A DNA stretch of 64,000 bases from Euborellia annulipes (taxonomy: Eukaryota > Arthropoda > Insecta > Dermaptera > Anisolabididae), in NCBI GenBank assembly GCA_023213315.1, contig JAKCPI010002722.1:310001-374000 (forward strand), written 5' to 3'. The notes beneath the pieces are model-generated. The model was given only the letters and a program-made list of their open reading frames with translations, had not been told where the DNA came from and searched no databases. Shown piece by piece: positions 1 through 11,563 of the stretch; position 1 is the first letter of the stretch, and each line of letters opens with the position of its first letter. The translations under genes and the position numbers were made by a program.

Positions 1-812
1 AAAAGTTGATGGGTGAATGACTCTCTGTGAGAGACCAAATGTTCTATTAACGTCTTCTATGGCTAGGGGACAGGGAAAGAAGATTAATAATAAATAAAAA
101 ATATCAATTTCAGGGTCATCTTTATTAGTGCTAGCAAGTAGTGTTGAGAAGTTGAACAGTTTCCAAGGTGGAGTGGCGCCCTGCGTGGGTGGCCGTGAAC
201 GAGATATAGCACTTATCGTATTTCCGGTCTTTGAAGAGACAACATCCTTTCGCATTCTTCCTGATAAATAAACTTCATTAAATACGGGAAATGTTCTTAA
301 GCTAGATAAAATCAAAATATTAATATTAAGCATTTCCAAAAATTAAACATGTATAAATGAGTTCATTCATTTTTTAATGAATTTTTAGAATAAAAATTTT
401 CTTAGGAAAAAGGAAGTATTTTAAATATCTTTGATAAAAAATGTATAATAAAAAACAGAGAGGGGGGGGATTCATTTAATAATAAATATAACTGATTTAA
501 AGAGTTTTGAGAGTAGAGCTTTCAAGTGTAGGGGAAGGCCTCGTTTTTACAGTTTTTGATAATGAAAATAAAAATCACAATTTGATAGAAAAATTTCAAG
601 TCTGAATTTTATCTCGGAATACAAAAGGAAGAGGAGCACGAGCAGTTAAAAAATACAAAACCTCTGATTTTCAACAATTAACGTTTCGGAAAAACTTTAT
701 TATTATAAAATATATTTTTGATTATCTTTACAATTTATTCTTTTTTTTTGGGGGGGGGGGTAAGGGAGGGGGGTTAATTCTCTTGATATTTAATGTATTA
801 TTAAATTTTCTA
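1..812. other. intergenic/intronic AT-rich DNA, no gene seen
   Basis: No exon with convincing splice borders or coding bias is visible. The stretch is AT-rich with a few G-runs (about 463-470 and 749-760). The G-run before 770 resembles the G-runs next to hAT ends elsewhere in the window, but no paired terminal repeat was found. Confidence 0.5.
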
Positions 813-1097
813 TAGGGTCCGACCGAAACAAGATTTTCAGCCGAAACCGAAACCGAAACCGAATATTCGGCCTCAACCTTAGTTTCGGCCGAAACCGTAA
901 CCGAAACCGAAACTTGTATTTCCTATAAAAAATTTTTTTCATTTTATCTTTTTACTTTCTCTTACCTATGTATATATGTAATATATATATAGAGAGAAAG
1001 TATTGGATTCATGTCAAAAATTCGATGTCGAGATTTTGATGGATCTTCACGTTTTGAGGTCCCCTGAATCCAAAAAAGTGGTTTTCGCGACATGGTC

Positions 1098-1100
<3 letters not shown>

Positions 1101-1155
<55 letters not shown>

Positions 1156-1177
1156 GGTGGGTGGGTGTGTGTGTGTT
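1101..1177. repeat. (GT)n / (GGGT)n microsatellite inside family A
   Basis: Long GT run passing into GGGT repeats. The same position in other family A copies holds (CA)n or (GACA)n, so the microsatellite is a built-in part of the element. It creates low-complexity open frames on both strands that are not genes. Confidence 0.95.
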
Positions 1178-1404
1178 CAATTTTAAACATGAAGGAATTG
1201 AGCTACGAGGTTGAAATTCTATATTTAAGTTAAACACCCCACGGGACCGGAAAAATAAGCTTTTAATCAAAATCGGCCAAAGATTACTAGTACTTTACTG
1301 ATGTAATTTTTCAGTTTTTTTCGATTTTCTCAAAATTTGCTCCAACGATTTTTTTTAAAATTCAAAAATCAATTATTTTTTAGATGCTCTTTAAAATGTA
1401 TATA

Positions 1405-1671
1405 CAGTGGCGTCATTTCAACTTTTTCTTGGGGGGGGCAAATTTTTCTTGGGGGGGGCAAACATTTTTTTTTCTTAAAATTTACTTACAAATGGGTACT
1501 CAAATTTAGCCAAAACATATTTAATTTAATTAATTGTTTAATTTTGTACAGTTTGTATACTCGTAGATGTATTTTGGAGCATTTTATTTAGAATAATATA
1601 AAATTTTATAAAAATCAGAGCCCTTGGGGGGGGGGGCAAAGGCCCCCCTGCCCCCCCAAATGACGCCACTG
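1405..1671. mobile_element. hAT MITE (CAGTGGCGTCATTT ends)
   Basis: Inverted ends CAGTGGCGTCATTT and AAATGACGCCACTG with a perfect 8-bp TSD TGTATATA (1397-1404, 1672-1679). G/C homopolymer runs lie just inside both ends. A second copy with its own perfect TSD is at 57149-57309. It has no coding capacity. Confidence 0.9.
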
Positions 1672-2297
1672 TGTATATAGCCCAGTCAAATTAGGTGAAA
1701 AAAAGGGTCAACCTCGGAATGAAAGATAATTAGCTGAATTTTTGTATGGACCTTATTTTGGCATTCTAAATGATGTCTCAAAAGTCACATATGATCACGT
1801 GTCCGCGTCACGCGGTATTCAAGGTCAAAGGTCACGAAAATCAGTTTTTCGCGAATATCTCGTTTCCTATGCCTTAAATGATATTTGGACCTATTATAAA
1901 AGTTGTAGAGGATAAAATTCTCTACAATTTATATCTGAAGCATTTTTTTATACGACTAACCGTTTTTGAGGTAGAGCGTAAAGAGTGCGCAGCGCGTAGC
2001 CTTATATGACTTAATGCACGTAATGTGTGACTCATAGTATTCATACTGTATTGTAAGTCGTATAAAGTTTATTATTGATTAAAAAACAACTGCCATTATT
2101 TACTTACTAATTATTAATTATTTATATTTAATTATGTCTTTAACTCTTATATTTACCTATAGTGATTTTATACTTTTAATTCTGTTTTATATTATATATC
2201 TTAATTATATTTTAGGTAGAAAAAACATGTACACGAAAATAATATATTTTATTTATATCTTTATTTATCATTCATATATCGCATATGATACATTTTC

Positions 2298-2533
2298 ATG
2301 TGGTAAAGCGCGCCTTCGGCTACGCCCCTGGACCACCTTGCTCGCCTTCGGAAAGCAAATGCTTCAAATTTATTCTTGCTCATTGCTTGGAAATTTTGCA
2401 ACTCGCCGAAGGCAAGCAATTGCAAAATTCTAAAGCTCACTTCCTATAACTCTAGCCAATCAGCTAGAGAACAGCAGGCTCATACACTCAAGGACCGGAA
2501 GTTAATATTATAGTATGATGATATAATGATGAT
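2298..2533 (+). mobile_element. insertion in the left arm, GC-richer, unclassified
   Basis: The right arm reads straight across this point, so about 235 bp were inserted into the left arm. The insert contains short inverted CGCCTTCGG / CCGAAGGC motifs and is GC-richer than its surroundings. Type unknown. Confidence 0.6.
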
Positions 2534-2816
2534 TACAATTTCAGTTCAAATTTTAGGTGGATTTTGGTTGACTTTAATTATAATTTGCAAATGGAACTTC
2601 TCTTCTTCTTCTTCTGGTTGGTCAGTATTTGTGATTCGTTCTATATCATCCTTGTTATGGATAATATTTGTCTCGATACCTTCAAGGGCTTCGGTGTCAT
2701 ATGCACTCTCTTGTTCATCAGGATTATTTTAATATGATATGATGAAGCGTTGAGGCAAAATTAACTCCTGGGACCAATAAGTACATTGTATGTTAGCGAG
2801 GCGAATAGCTGAATCA

Positions 2817-3845
2817 TGCCCAATTGCACCGTACGAGTTAAGCATTATTTAACGCTAAATAATACTTAACTTTCCAAATTTCGTTGTATCGCTTGCAAAG
2901 TCAAGCTTAAATGTCTAAATTTTAACTTAAATCTAAGCTCTCGATTTCGGGGGCTTAGCGTATGCTTAACCTAAAAAACAATTTTCTGTTAAATAAATGA
3001 CATCTATTCCAGATTATATTGATAATGTAATATTAATTATCTAATAATAATAAATTTTTTTATTCGATCTAGATTTTTTTTATAAAAAACATGAACAATA
3101 TGAACTCTATTTTCGAAGATGATCTAAATATTATGGAAATAAAGGATTTTCTAATTTTTTGGAAATAATAAAATATGTATTATAAAATATATAGGTACCC
3201 CGTATATATATATTTTTTTTTATATTTTGCCAAGATATGCAGTTGAACATGCATGTCTCTCGTAAGAGAATATAAAATAAAACTTCTTACATGTCACATA
3301 GTTTAATATAGGACAAAACGATATTTTGTAGGCTCTACAGGTTTAATTTATTTTAAAAAATTTTTTACACTAACAACAGGACTCACCAATGAACTAATTA
3401 TTATTAACATTGCAATTTTTCTATTATATTTGTATATTTAAATATAATTTAATAGATAATTTTCTAAAGAGGTATAATTTGATGTTCAATTCTTTCCTTA
3501 TTAATTTAAATAAAAAAATTATAATCATGAAAATCAATATTTTGTTTTCTATTTTCTTATTTTTCTGAAATTAATTAATATTTATAAACAATATGTAATT
3601 AAATTAATTTAAGAATATTCAAATAATAAACAAAATTATTATTATTAACATCTGTCAATTTTATCAAAAATAACCAGAATATCACTAAAATTTACAACGT
3701 TGCCATGTTGCACATTTATAAAATTCTTCTTTACTATTCCATGATTAAAATCTTGCGGTTCAAACAAACAATTTATTTAAGAGACGCTTTAGTTTAAGCA
3801 CACTTAGTAAAGAGAGGCATAAATGTCAAACGGTGCAATTGGGCA
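2817..3845. mobile_element. DNA transposon-like element, TGCCCAATTGCACCG ends
   Basis: The left end TGCCCAATTGCACCG and right end CGGTGCAATTGGGCA are inverted repeats. A possible 3-bp TSD TCA lies at 2814-2816 and 3846-3848. The interior is very AT-rich with no credible open frame. Superfamily not resolved. Confidence 0.6.
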
Positions 3846-4448
3846 TCAATATGTAGTATGCATGTCTCTCGTAAGAGAATATAAAATAAAACTTCTTATT
3901 TGTCACATAGTTTAATATAGGACAAAACGATATTTTGTAGGCTATACAGGTTTAATTTATTTAAAAAAATTTTTTACACTAACAACAGGACTCACCAATG
4001 AATTATTAACATTGCAATTTTTCTATTATATTTTTATATTTAAATATAATTTAATAGATAATTTTCTAAAGAGGTATAATTTAGCGTTCCATTTCTTTCC
4101 TTATTAATTTAAATAAAAAAATTATAATCATGAAAATCAATATTTTGTTTTCTATTTTCTTATTTTTCTGAAATTAATTAATATTTATAAACAATATATA
4201 ATTAATTTAATTTAAGAATATTCAAATAATAAACAAAATTATTATTATTAATATCTGTCAATTTTATCAAAAATCACCAGAATATCACTAAAATTTACAA
4301 CGTTGCCATGTTGCACATTTATAAAATTCTTCTTTACTATTCCATGATTAAAATCTTGCGGTTCAAACAAACAATTTATTTAAGAGACGCTTTAGTTTAA
4401 GCACACTTAGTAAAGAGAGGCATAAATGTCAAACGGTGCAATTGGGCA
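3846..4448. repeat. direct duplication of the right ~600 bp of the preceding element
   Basis: The segment from the TGCATGTCTCTCGTAAGAGA motif through the terminal CGGTGCAATTGGGCA repeats the sequence of about 3250-3845 with few differences. It is a tandem duplication inside the 3.4-kb element. Confidence 0.85.
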
Positions 4449-5594
4449 TAAGGTCATCTAAAATCCACCCAATATTTGAACCGAAATTGTAATAAATGTA
4501 TCATATGCGATATATGAATGATAAATAAAGATATAAATAAAATATATTATTTTCGTGTACATGTCTTTTCTACCTAAAATATAATTAAGATATTTAATAT
4601 AAAACAGAATTAAAAGTATAAAATCACTATAGGTAAATATAAGAGTTAAAGACATAATTAAATATAAATAATTAATAATTAGTAAGTAAATAATGGCAGT
4701 TGTTTTTTAATCAATAATAAACTTTATACGACTTACAATACAGTATGAATACTATGAGTCACACATTACGTGCATTAAGTCATATAAGGCTACGCGCTGC
4801 GCACTCTTTACGCTCTACCTCAAAAACGGTTAGTCGTATAAAAAAATGCTTCAGATATAAATTGTAGAGAATTTTATCCTCTACAACTTTTATAATAGGT
4901 CCAAATATCATTTAAGGCATAGGAAACGAGATATTCGCGAAAAACTGATTTTCGTGACCTTTGACCTTGAATACCGCGTGACGCGGACACGTGATCATAT
5001 GTGACTTTTGAGACATCATTTAGAATGCCAAAATAAAGGTCCATACAAAAATTCAGCTTATTATCTTTCATTCCGAGGTGAAACCCTAATTTGACTGGGC
5101 TAATATTCTCATTTTGCGATTGAAATCTTCTGAAGACCACTTTACTCTTGTATTTCATAGGAAAGATAGTAGAAATGGTTGCCATGGTAACAAAATATAA
5201 ATATTTTCCCATACTTATAAATTTTACATCTGAATTCAAATGTTCCGTACTGTCGGAAACTAAATATATGTCGACACAAAAAATCTGGTGTGACAAGCAC
5301 AGTACACAACTTTCGATTACCGAAGGTAAGAGAAAGTTGTGTGCTGTGCGCCAGTCACACCAGATTTTTTTTTTGAATTTTTTTTTCCCTTCGGTGAAAA
5401 TCATTTTACCAAATTTTTTTTCTCCCTCAAGTGCAAATTATTTGACTTTTTTTTTTTTTTTTTTTTTTTTTGCATGCGAGTCTCATCCCATTTTTTCAGA
5501 CTCTGGTTTTCTGGTTTCGGCCGGCCGAAAGGTTCGGCTACTTTTTGGCCGAAACTGGCCGAAACCGAATATTCGGTCGGTTCCTAATTTTCTA

Positions 5595-6650
5595 ATCTTA
5601 AAAGCCTTCGGAAAAAATTGCATATTTAACTGATTAAAATAGATAAATGAGGAAAGTTTAATCTCCAAAGCGATGCAATGACCTACATGACTACCCTATT
5701 CTCCTCGTTATTAATTCTAACGTCCATCCTCCCACTAGCTTTGACTGAGATAAGGAAGTCCATTCATAATTAGTGATGTCAGGTTCTCTATATCGGACAA
5801 TTCTAGTCAAATTCTTAGTAAATAAATAAAAATTGTAAAATTTTTTGAAGAGTTAGACGAAACAAAAAATGTAATAGGCCTAATAGGAGATTAGCGAGTT
5901 TTGCTATTATCCTTCAAATAACCCAATAACTATTTTATCGTAATGACTAGGATTTTTTCCTTAAAAAAATAATAGATTATTTTGTGCAGTCCTAGTCATT
6001 ATGATAAAATAGTTATTTTCCCAAAAAAAAAAATTCCAAGAGGTAGAAAATAGAAATTATACAAACAAGTTTTCATTTTACTAAAACCCCACCCACCCCT
6101 TTGTGTCCTACCTTATTCTTAGATTTCTATGATATTAACATTATTAAGAAAATTTGTATAAGCAATATTGGTGAAACTCTTTAAAATTTTCATCTCATAA
6201 CTCACACCCCATGAATTTATTTTATTTCCTATCTCAAAATTCACTTCCTGTTTATTAATTCATGCTAATTAACCCTATATCTCTCTCTATCCCGGCATTT
6301 TCAGCTCTTCTAATCTATACAAAGGAGGATGTCCTTTCAGAAAATTATTATTTCAATACCGGCGAGTATCGTACTCTTTTCCAAATGTTCTTAATGAAGA
6401 ATACTAATACTTTCTGTTTTATTGAGTAGCATGATTTGACTAATTAATATAGTGTAAATCCAGATTGACTCTTAGTTAAACTTTTATTATCCTCACTTTA
6501 ATTTAATGAAAGAAACCAGATACATCAAACATCAACGGGCCACCAGAGAAGCTCAGATCTCTAGGGGGGGGGGTGAATTTTTTCCACTATTTTAAAAATG
6601 AATTTGATGTCTCTATTTAATTATTTATATATCAATTGAAAAATCACCAC
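5595..6650. other. no gene seen; one small hairpin repeat
   Basis: AT-rich sequence without exon signals. 5925-6017 is a near-perfect inverted repeat (arms around AATAACTATTTTATCG and its complement), a MITE-like hairpin. G-runs lie near 6565 and 6665. Confidence 0.5.
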
Positions 6651-7062
6651 AATAGCCCCTCCCGGGGGGGGGGGCCGGGGGGGGAGGCAACTCTAAGAGA
6701 AGAATGAGTTGCTGTGACATCCCGCCCTGTGGAAGAGATGTAAAGAAGATTCCCTCTCAGTGATGCATTCTTCGAAAGGAGTAGGCTACACGCCGGTGCT
6801 GAGGGAGTCCCTCCTCAAACTAGGACATCCTCCCTAGCATATAAGAGGTTGGATAAATGGAACCAGGTGGAACCAAAATAAGGCTTAAGTTCACTAGCAA
6901 GAAACAAACACAGGAGGAGGAGTTAGAGATAGGAAATAATGTAACTTCACGGGGTGCCGGTAGATGACTACGGCCAGAGGTTTGTTTGGTTTGAGGTGTG
7001 TGTATTCGTGCACGAAAGAACCTCTGGTAAATAAACGGGGATCCCAAATAGGAATTTCAAAA
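6651..7062 (-). repeat. dispersed repeat, ~400 bp, also at 41640-42025
   Basis: This GC-richer block is the reverse complement of 41640-42025. Shared landmarks are GGGATCCCCGTTTATTTACC, a CTCCTCCTCCTG tract, GGCGTGTAGCCTACTCC and a terminal CTATTGTGGTGA. A shorter piece is at 57418-57460. No tRNA or 5S head is recognised, and the open frame across it is not a known protein. Likely a SINE or MITE of unknown class. Confidence 0.7.
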
Positions 7063-8583
7063 TAAAAATAATAAGAGAAATGTAAGAAAAAAAAAACAAT
7101 TGAAAAATTATTAAATGCTTTGTCTTTTCATGTTCCGATTATTAATAGAATATATCCCAAATGAAATTAATGAGGTCCTATTTGTTAGAAGACAATTCAT
7201 ATCAGAGCAATCAATCTTCTCTAGGATTCTTGTCTGATGGGTTTGTTTTTAAACATTTAATAAATACAGTAAGCATTCGTTAAAATGATAATATATGAGA
7301 ATAGACATGTGGCATGGTAATCTGTGACCTGGATCTGGCATTTTTTCGCCTGCTAATGAGTGTCTTTGGAGAAGCTCCTCGCTGCCTCCCGAGGGAGTTG
7401 AGTGGCCTGCCTGTTTACAATTGCTCTAGCTATCCGTACAGGCCCAACCAAAAGCAACGCACCACTTCCCAACTTACTTCATATTGTCTTATCATCATAT
7501 TTGTCAGATAAGACCCATTCACGTGTGATTACAATGTTTATTATGAAATTACAATACCTCTTTTTATCTAAAAAAAAATAAAAAAACTTCCTTAGTTTGA
7601 TATTTTACAGCAGCTGTTTTCAAATAAAAGAGCCGGAGAGTAAGACAATATTCGGATTATTTTATCAGCTATATTTAACATAGAAATTAAATAATTCACA
7701 AAACATGTATTCGGAGATTGAAATATCCAGTCTTTGATGAGCCACTCTTACACAAAGTATTTTTCATTAATACTTTCCAATTAAAAAATAAATTAAAAAT
7801 TAATCAGAAGTGGTGGTTGACTGAGAGATAGACCAACTCAGGTTCAAATCATTAGAGTAAGGGGGAAAAAAAATATCATATACTCTATCATCTAGTTTAC
7901 TAGGGGAAGGGAATGAAAATTCAGGTAGAACTCTAAATCATCATTACTATATACTGTGTAAAGTGCTAGACACTGATTTCCTGTGTGTAGTGTATAGAGC
8001 CTGTGTAGTGTATAGAGCTGTGTGTATTGTATAGTGCCTGTCAGAGCGCAGGTTGGCCAGAGTAAAAGGAAGCGAAGTCAGAGAGGGAAATTTAAAACGT
8101 CGAAGGCGGGGCTTTACCATTTATATTAATTAAAACCACAAGTAGCAGGGACGACGAAAATAAGCATTTGAGGCTTGCGTTGTAGAGGGTTGCAGCCTTC
8201 TGAGGGGCGCCCAATGTTTTTAAAAATCAACGAGTCATTATTTTAAGTTCTTCCTATATGATGATTATGGATGGCATGATAAAATATTAATAAATAAATT
8301 TTCACTTGTTTAGGGACGACAATTTTTACTTTTCAGATAGACGGCATTCAATTTATACCCTGAAATCTTATTATGCGGATTTTGAAATAATTGTACAAAA
8401 TTTTAATTTCAAGCTAAGATAAACAGAGACATTATTTTTTTAATGAATTTTAACTCTCGTAAACTGTACACTGTCGATGGCCTCTGTAGAGGGACCAAAA
8501 TATTTGCAAATAAACTGAAGGGATGAGAGAGAAAAAAAAGGCAGTTTTTTCTTCATATCTTCCTTAAATTAATAGATTTCCGG
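7063..8583. other. apparently single-copy non-coding DNA
   Basis: No match to the repeat families in this window was noticed. 7310-7450 and 8040-8210 are GC-richer than the background but have no exon-like splice borders. Function unknown. Confidence 0.4.
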
Positions 8584-8832
8584 CCCTCGGGTTTGGTATA
8601 TAGGTAAGCGTGCTAGTCTTGTATACCAACGGGGTTCGGATCCCAGGAAGTCCGATGAATTTATTTAAGCCATTTGGATACCAAATGGCTTAAACAAGAA
8701 TGCCTGGACCCCCAATATGTATATTTAATTAATAACGGTTATCGTCAAAGTCTTATATGCCCAGAGTTGCCGAAAAGACTGTGTGACTGTGAGTGTGAAT
8801 GAGAAAAAAGTGTGAGTGTTTTTTTTTTTTTT
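8584..8832 (+). mobile_element. tRNA-derived SINE, family S1
   Basis: The head resembles a tRNA with Pol III boxes: an A-box-like region after GGTTTGGTATA and a B box GGTTCGGATCCC. The S1 body follows: a hairpin TTTGGATACCAAATGGC, CTGGACCCCCAATA, and the tail GAAAAAAGTGTGAGTGTTT ending in A/T. Many other S1 copies occur in the window. It is not a functional tRNA gene. Confidence 0.85.
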
Positions 8833-8989
8833 AAATAAAAAAAAAAAAGGATTTCCTATTTTATTAAGAAATAAATAAAAACTGCTGATGTTTGAGAGAG
8901 CGCAAACTGGAGATGGTACATTTCATGTTTATAATAAATAATAATTAATTAAATATTAAATATAGTATAGTGTAGCAAGAAACAATTTT

Positions 8990-9066
8990 TTTTTTTTATT
9001 TCATTTACGGTACGAAGGCCATCTAGACCCCGTTTCTATTTATTTCACCTAGATTGGTAGCCAAAC
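8990..9066. mobile_element. SINE S2 body fragment
   Basis: Carries the motif GGCCATCTAGACCCCGTTTC...TATTTATTT...GGTAG shared with 13620-13800, 15600-15735, 23880-23935 and 24530-24570. Only the body is present here, without a tRNA-like head. Confidence 0.55.
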
Positions 9067-9654
9067 CACTTGGAAAGAAACAACTATTTGTAATGTAAAA
9101 TTTTATAACGGTGGATAAGTTGAGGTTGGGGAAGAAAATTTTTTTTCCCACGTAAAATTTCTTCACTTACATATTCTAGTAGAGTATAATGATCTGGATT
9201 GTTCTGGAAATATCTAACTAACTCTTCTAGGACTAGAAAAAAAACTCTCTGCGAGGTCCTTAACACACAAACACACACAAGACCTATACATCAAAGAAAA
9301 CATTTTTTGCATTAGAAGGATCATATTTCATATTGAAATAATTTTTTTAGTGAAGAAAAAAAAAAGGGTTTATGAATTCTCCCACAAAAAGTTTACTTTA
9401 TCCATAACATAATAAGAAAGCATGTGTTTATTATATACAACATGTTATGTCTAGAAATAAAAGTACCACCAAAACTTTAGAGGACCGCAGAAAAGAAACA
9501 AAGCCACATGTCTGATCTAATATAAGAAAAATATTTTTGAATTCAATTTTTTCATAAATTTTAAAATTAATGAGAGTGAAAGAAATGAAATGTGAAAGTA
9601 TAAAAATTTTTTCGATTGCTAGAAGACAAACACGGCTTTTATTTATATCAAAGT

Positions 9655-10042
9655 CAGGGGCGTATATAGAAATTTTTCGGGGGGGGGGGGGGCGAATTCA
9701 AATGTTTTCTGCAGGGAAAATTTTGGAAATCTTTTTACCTTTTTTTAGGGGCACAAAATTTTCCCGCCCTTCAAAGAAATTTTTTTGCCAAACTAATTTT
9801 TCCAACAATGGCAGAAATTTTTTTCCTGCTCTGCCATGTAATCATTTTGAGACAAGAAATTTTTTCCGCCCTCCTAAAATTTTTTTTTACGAAACTAAAT
9901 TTTCACCCTGCCGTTGAATCCATTTTACCTTTTTTTAGGAAGACGGAATTTTATTTCGGGAGAGGCCCGGCCTCCTTGGCCCTGTATACCCGCATATAAA
10001 TTTAGGAAATTTCGGGGGGTCCCCCCTTTATATACGTCCCTG
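9655..10042. mobile_element. hAT MITE (CAGGGGCGTATATAG ends)
   Basis: The left end CAGGGGCGTATATAGAAA with a G-run is the inverted partner of the right end TATATACGTCCCTG preceded by GGGGGGTCCCCCC. A perfect 8-bp TSD ATCAAAGT flanks it (9647-9654, 10043-10050). The interior has degenerate CCGCCCT...AATTTTTTT repeats. No transposase. Confidence 0.9.
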
Positions 10043-10050
10043 ATCAAAGT

Positions 10051-11032
10051 ACCATAATGATAACAATTTTATACATAATCCATGTAATGTAAGATCCAAG
10101 GCGTGTGGTCTCGAGTACGTTTCGCCTGGAGGGAATTTTTTTGATAACTGAGGGCTTATTTGGCTTTTCCGCTCTTTGGCCAGTTCTAAGAATTTTATTC
10201 GCATTTTTTTTTCAATTATAATATTTTTGGAATAAATATTTTCTGCACAGGCTGCTAAATGCTATGGATGTATTCAATTTTTAATAAAATATAAAAAAGA
10301 AATAACTAATCCTAAAAAAACTCAAAAATACAAAAAGTAAATAGCAATTAGAAAGTATTTTCATTCAAAGATTATTCTAAAGAAATTAAAAAAAAAATTT
10401 TAATTTATCAAAATAAAAAATGTGGTGTGACTGGTCACAGCACACAACTTTCTCTGAATTGGCCAATCTATTGAAATAGGGACGGTGTCCAAAAGGCTTC
10501 AGATCCCGAAAAAGACAAATTAAAAAAAAATATCACATTCACACCAAATTTTTTGGGGATAAAGAATAATTACTATTTAAGGAAGATTTTCATTCATATT
10601 CTCTTACATTGTTAGTTAAAAAAACGAATATAATTAAAAAAATCATCTTAGGCGCCAGCCTAACTACGAAAATGCCCTCGCGTTCTTCAATTAAGTGCCC
10701 CCTCCTGGCTTAGTTACTGTTTCCTTTTATAAAAATAAATCACAACTAAAAAGAACTTCCACTTTGGTGATTATATACAATAGAATTAATATATTTGTAG
10801 CCTGTCAAACGAATAATAAATTTGAATCACATTCACACATTCACATAATGAAATAGTATTATTATTATTATTTTTTTTTTTTGTTTGTTAGAAGTAAATT
10901 TAGAAATGATTCAACAGTAGTAAACTGGACCATGTGTAAAAACGGTTGTGTTGAATCATATGGTATAACATAGTGGGTGATTAGAGGAGAAAGAGAGAGT
11001 AAAGAAGAGAAAAAACAAGCGGCAGAGTAAAG
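10051..11032. other. upstream flank of the LN-type exon; family A relics
   Basis: No exon seen. 10415-10550 holds a decayed family A hairpin (TGTGGTGTGACTGGTC... and TTCACACCAAATTTTTT). The remainder is AT-rich. Part of it may be promoter for the gene whose first coding exon is at 11435, but no core promoter element can be assigned with confidence. Confidence 0.4.
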
Positions 11033-11434
11033 TTGAAGTTGAAGTGGAAGGCGAAGACGAACACGAAGGCAAAGGCGAAGGCGAAGCAGGCAGGAAGAGC
11101 TTCGGCTCAAAGTCCCTCAAGGGCGAATGGGGAGGGAGCCAAAAGGCGCACTTGGCTGCTAGGCGCGGGCAGCGCTCCTTCGCTTGCTCTGCTCCTCTGT
11201 CTCGTCTCTTCTCGGCTCTCTCCTCTCTTTCTCTTCGGTATCGCCGCCTCTATCGTCGTCGTGGTCGTCATCCTCGTCGTCGTCGTCGTCGTCGTGTCTT
11301 ACCCTAACCAACTGTCATATTACTTCATCTCGATCGTCGTGCGGTGCGTGTGTGTCTTTAAGTGTCTTTTTTTGTGCTGTGTACTGCTGCTCCTATGTCC
11401 TATTGCCATGTGCCAATTCACTCACTCAATAATT
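11033..11434 (+). promoter_or_regulatory. GC-rich leader / probable 5' UTR and promoter-proximal region
   Basis: Markedly more GC-rich than its surroundings, with purine repeats (AAGGCGAAGGCGAAG) and a (TCG)n run near 11245-11300. It runs straight into the start codon at 11435. The frame is open from 11033 to the exon end, but the long low-complexity N-terminal extension looks like untranslated leader rather than protein. Transcription start not determined. Confidence 0.45.
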
Positions 11435-11563
11435 ATGAATTGGGTGCTAGTTTGGATCGTGATATTCACAAGAATAGCGATAGCTCAATATACTCAACCT
11501 TACGAAGATCCTCTCAGCAACAAAGAAAGACAACAATGTTATGATGGCACAGGAAAAGCTCAG
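11435..11563 (+). CDS. first coding exon of a laminin-gamma/netrin-like (LN domain) protein
   Basis: This exon encodes 43 residues. A signal peptide (MNWVLVWIVIFTRIAIA, probable cut before QY) is followed by an acidic linker (PYEDPLSNKE) and then QQCYDGTGKAQ, which resembles the opening Cys-Tyr-Asp segment of LN domains in laminin gamma chains and netrins. In those families it is followed by an Arg-Cys-x-Pro motif. The exon ends CAG|GTAAAA, a good donor, phase 0. ATG 11435 was chosen over in-frame ATG 11408 because it places the hydrophobic core right at the N terminus and has A at -3. No downstream exon with RCxPxF was found, so the next intron would be long or leave the window. Such proteins are secreted basement-membrane or guidance components. 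The family call rests on a short match. Confidence 0.5.

Larger units (their letters stand above)
1680..5100. mobile_element. 3.4-kb DNA element with ~620-bp terminal inverted repeats
   Basis: The ends GCCCAGTCAAATTAGG and CCTAATTTGACTGGGC start near-identical inverted arms (1680-2297 and about 4480-5100). The left arm continues at 2534-2575 after an insertion. Open frames on the two arms (from 2134 forward, from 4655 reverse) encode the same low-complexity peptide and are shadows of the repeat. It is inserted in family A at ...TGTATA/TATTCTC...; a short ATA duplication is possible but not certain. No transposase is recognisable, so it is non-autonomous or foldback-like. Confidence 0.8.
949..5364 (-). 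mobile_element. family A hairpin-bounded element, interrupted copy
   Basis: Minus-strand copy of the commonest repeat in the window (about 680-700 bp when intact). On its own strand it starts with TCTGGTGTGACTGGC, a long hairpin built on CACAACTTTC / GAAAGTTGTG (5288-5364). It continues through a conserved body and a (CA)n tract (here GT at 1101-1177), and ends in an AT hairpin closing on GGTAAGAGAAAGTAAAAA (949-1000). Two insertions break it: a hAT MITE at 1405-1671 and the 3.4-kb element at 1680-5100. Its architecture (5' TC, subterminal hairpins, microsatellite core) recalls Helentron-associated HINE/DINE-1 elements; that assignment is inference. Confidence 0.75.
813..5586 (+). mobile_element. 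hAT-like element 'D' (TAGGGTCCGACCGAA ends), split by nested insertions
   Basis: The left end TAGGGTCCGACCGAA (813) and right end TTCGGTCGGTTCCTA (to 5586) are inverted repeats. They are flanked by an identical 8-bp duplication ATTTTCTA (805-812 and 5587-5594), the hAT hallmark. The body is rich in GGCCGAAACCGAAACC repeats and matches copies at 45570-45996 and 56714-57013. Everything from 949 to 5364 is a later insertion, so the element proper is about 360 bp. No transposase is visible; it is a non-autonomous copy. Confidence 0.85.

Noticed and set aside
962..1270. Open frames across the (GT)n tract on both strands
   Set aside because: Translations of a microsatellite and family A repeat; the same frames recur at 27019-27343 and 29048-29286.
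2134..2433. 99-codon forward open frame, with a near-identical one at 4458-4655 reverse
   Set aside because: The two are the same inverted repeat arm; AT-driven, low-complexity.
4874..5404. 176-codon reverse open frame
   Set aside because: Runs through the TIR arm of the 3.4-kb element and into family A; matches repeats, not a protein.
11033..11434. N-terminal extension of the LN-type exon to 179 codons
   Set aside because: Low-complexity Lys/Ala and Val/Cys stretches from (AAGGCG)n and (TCG)n; better explained as untranslated leader.
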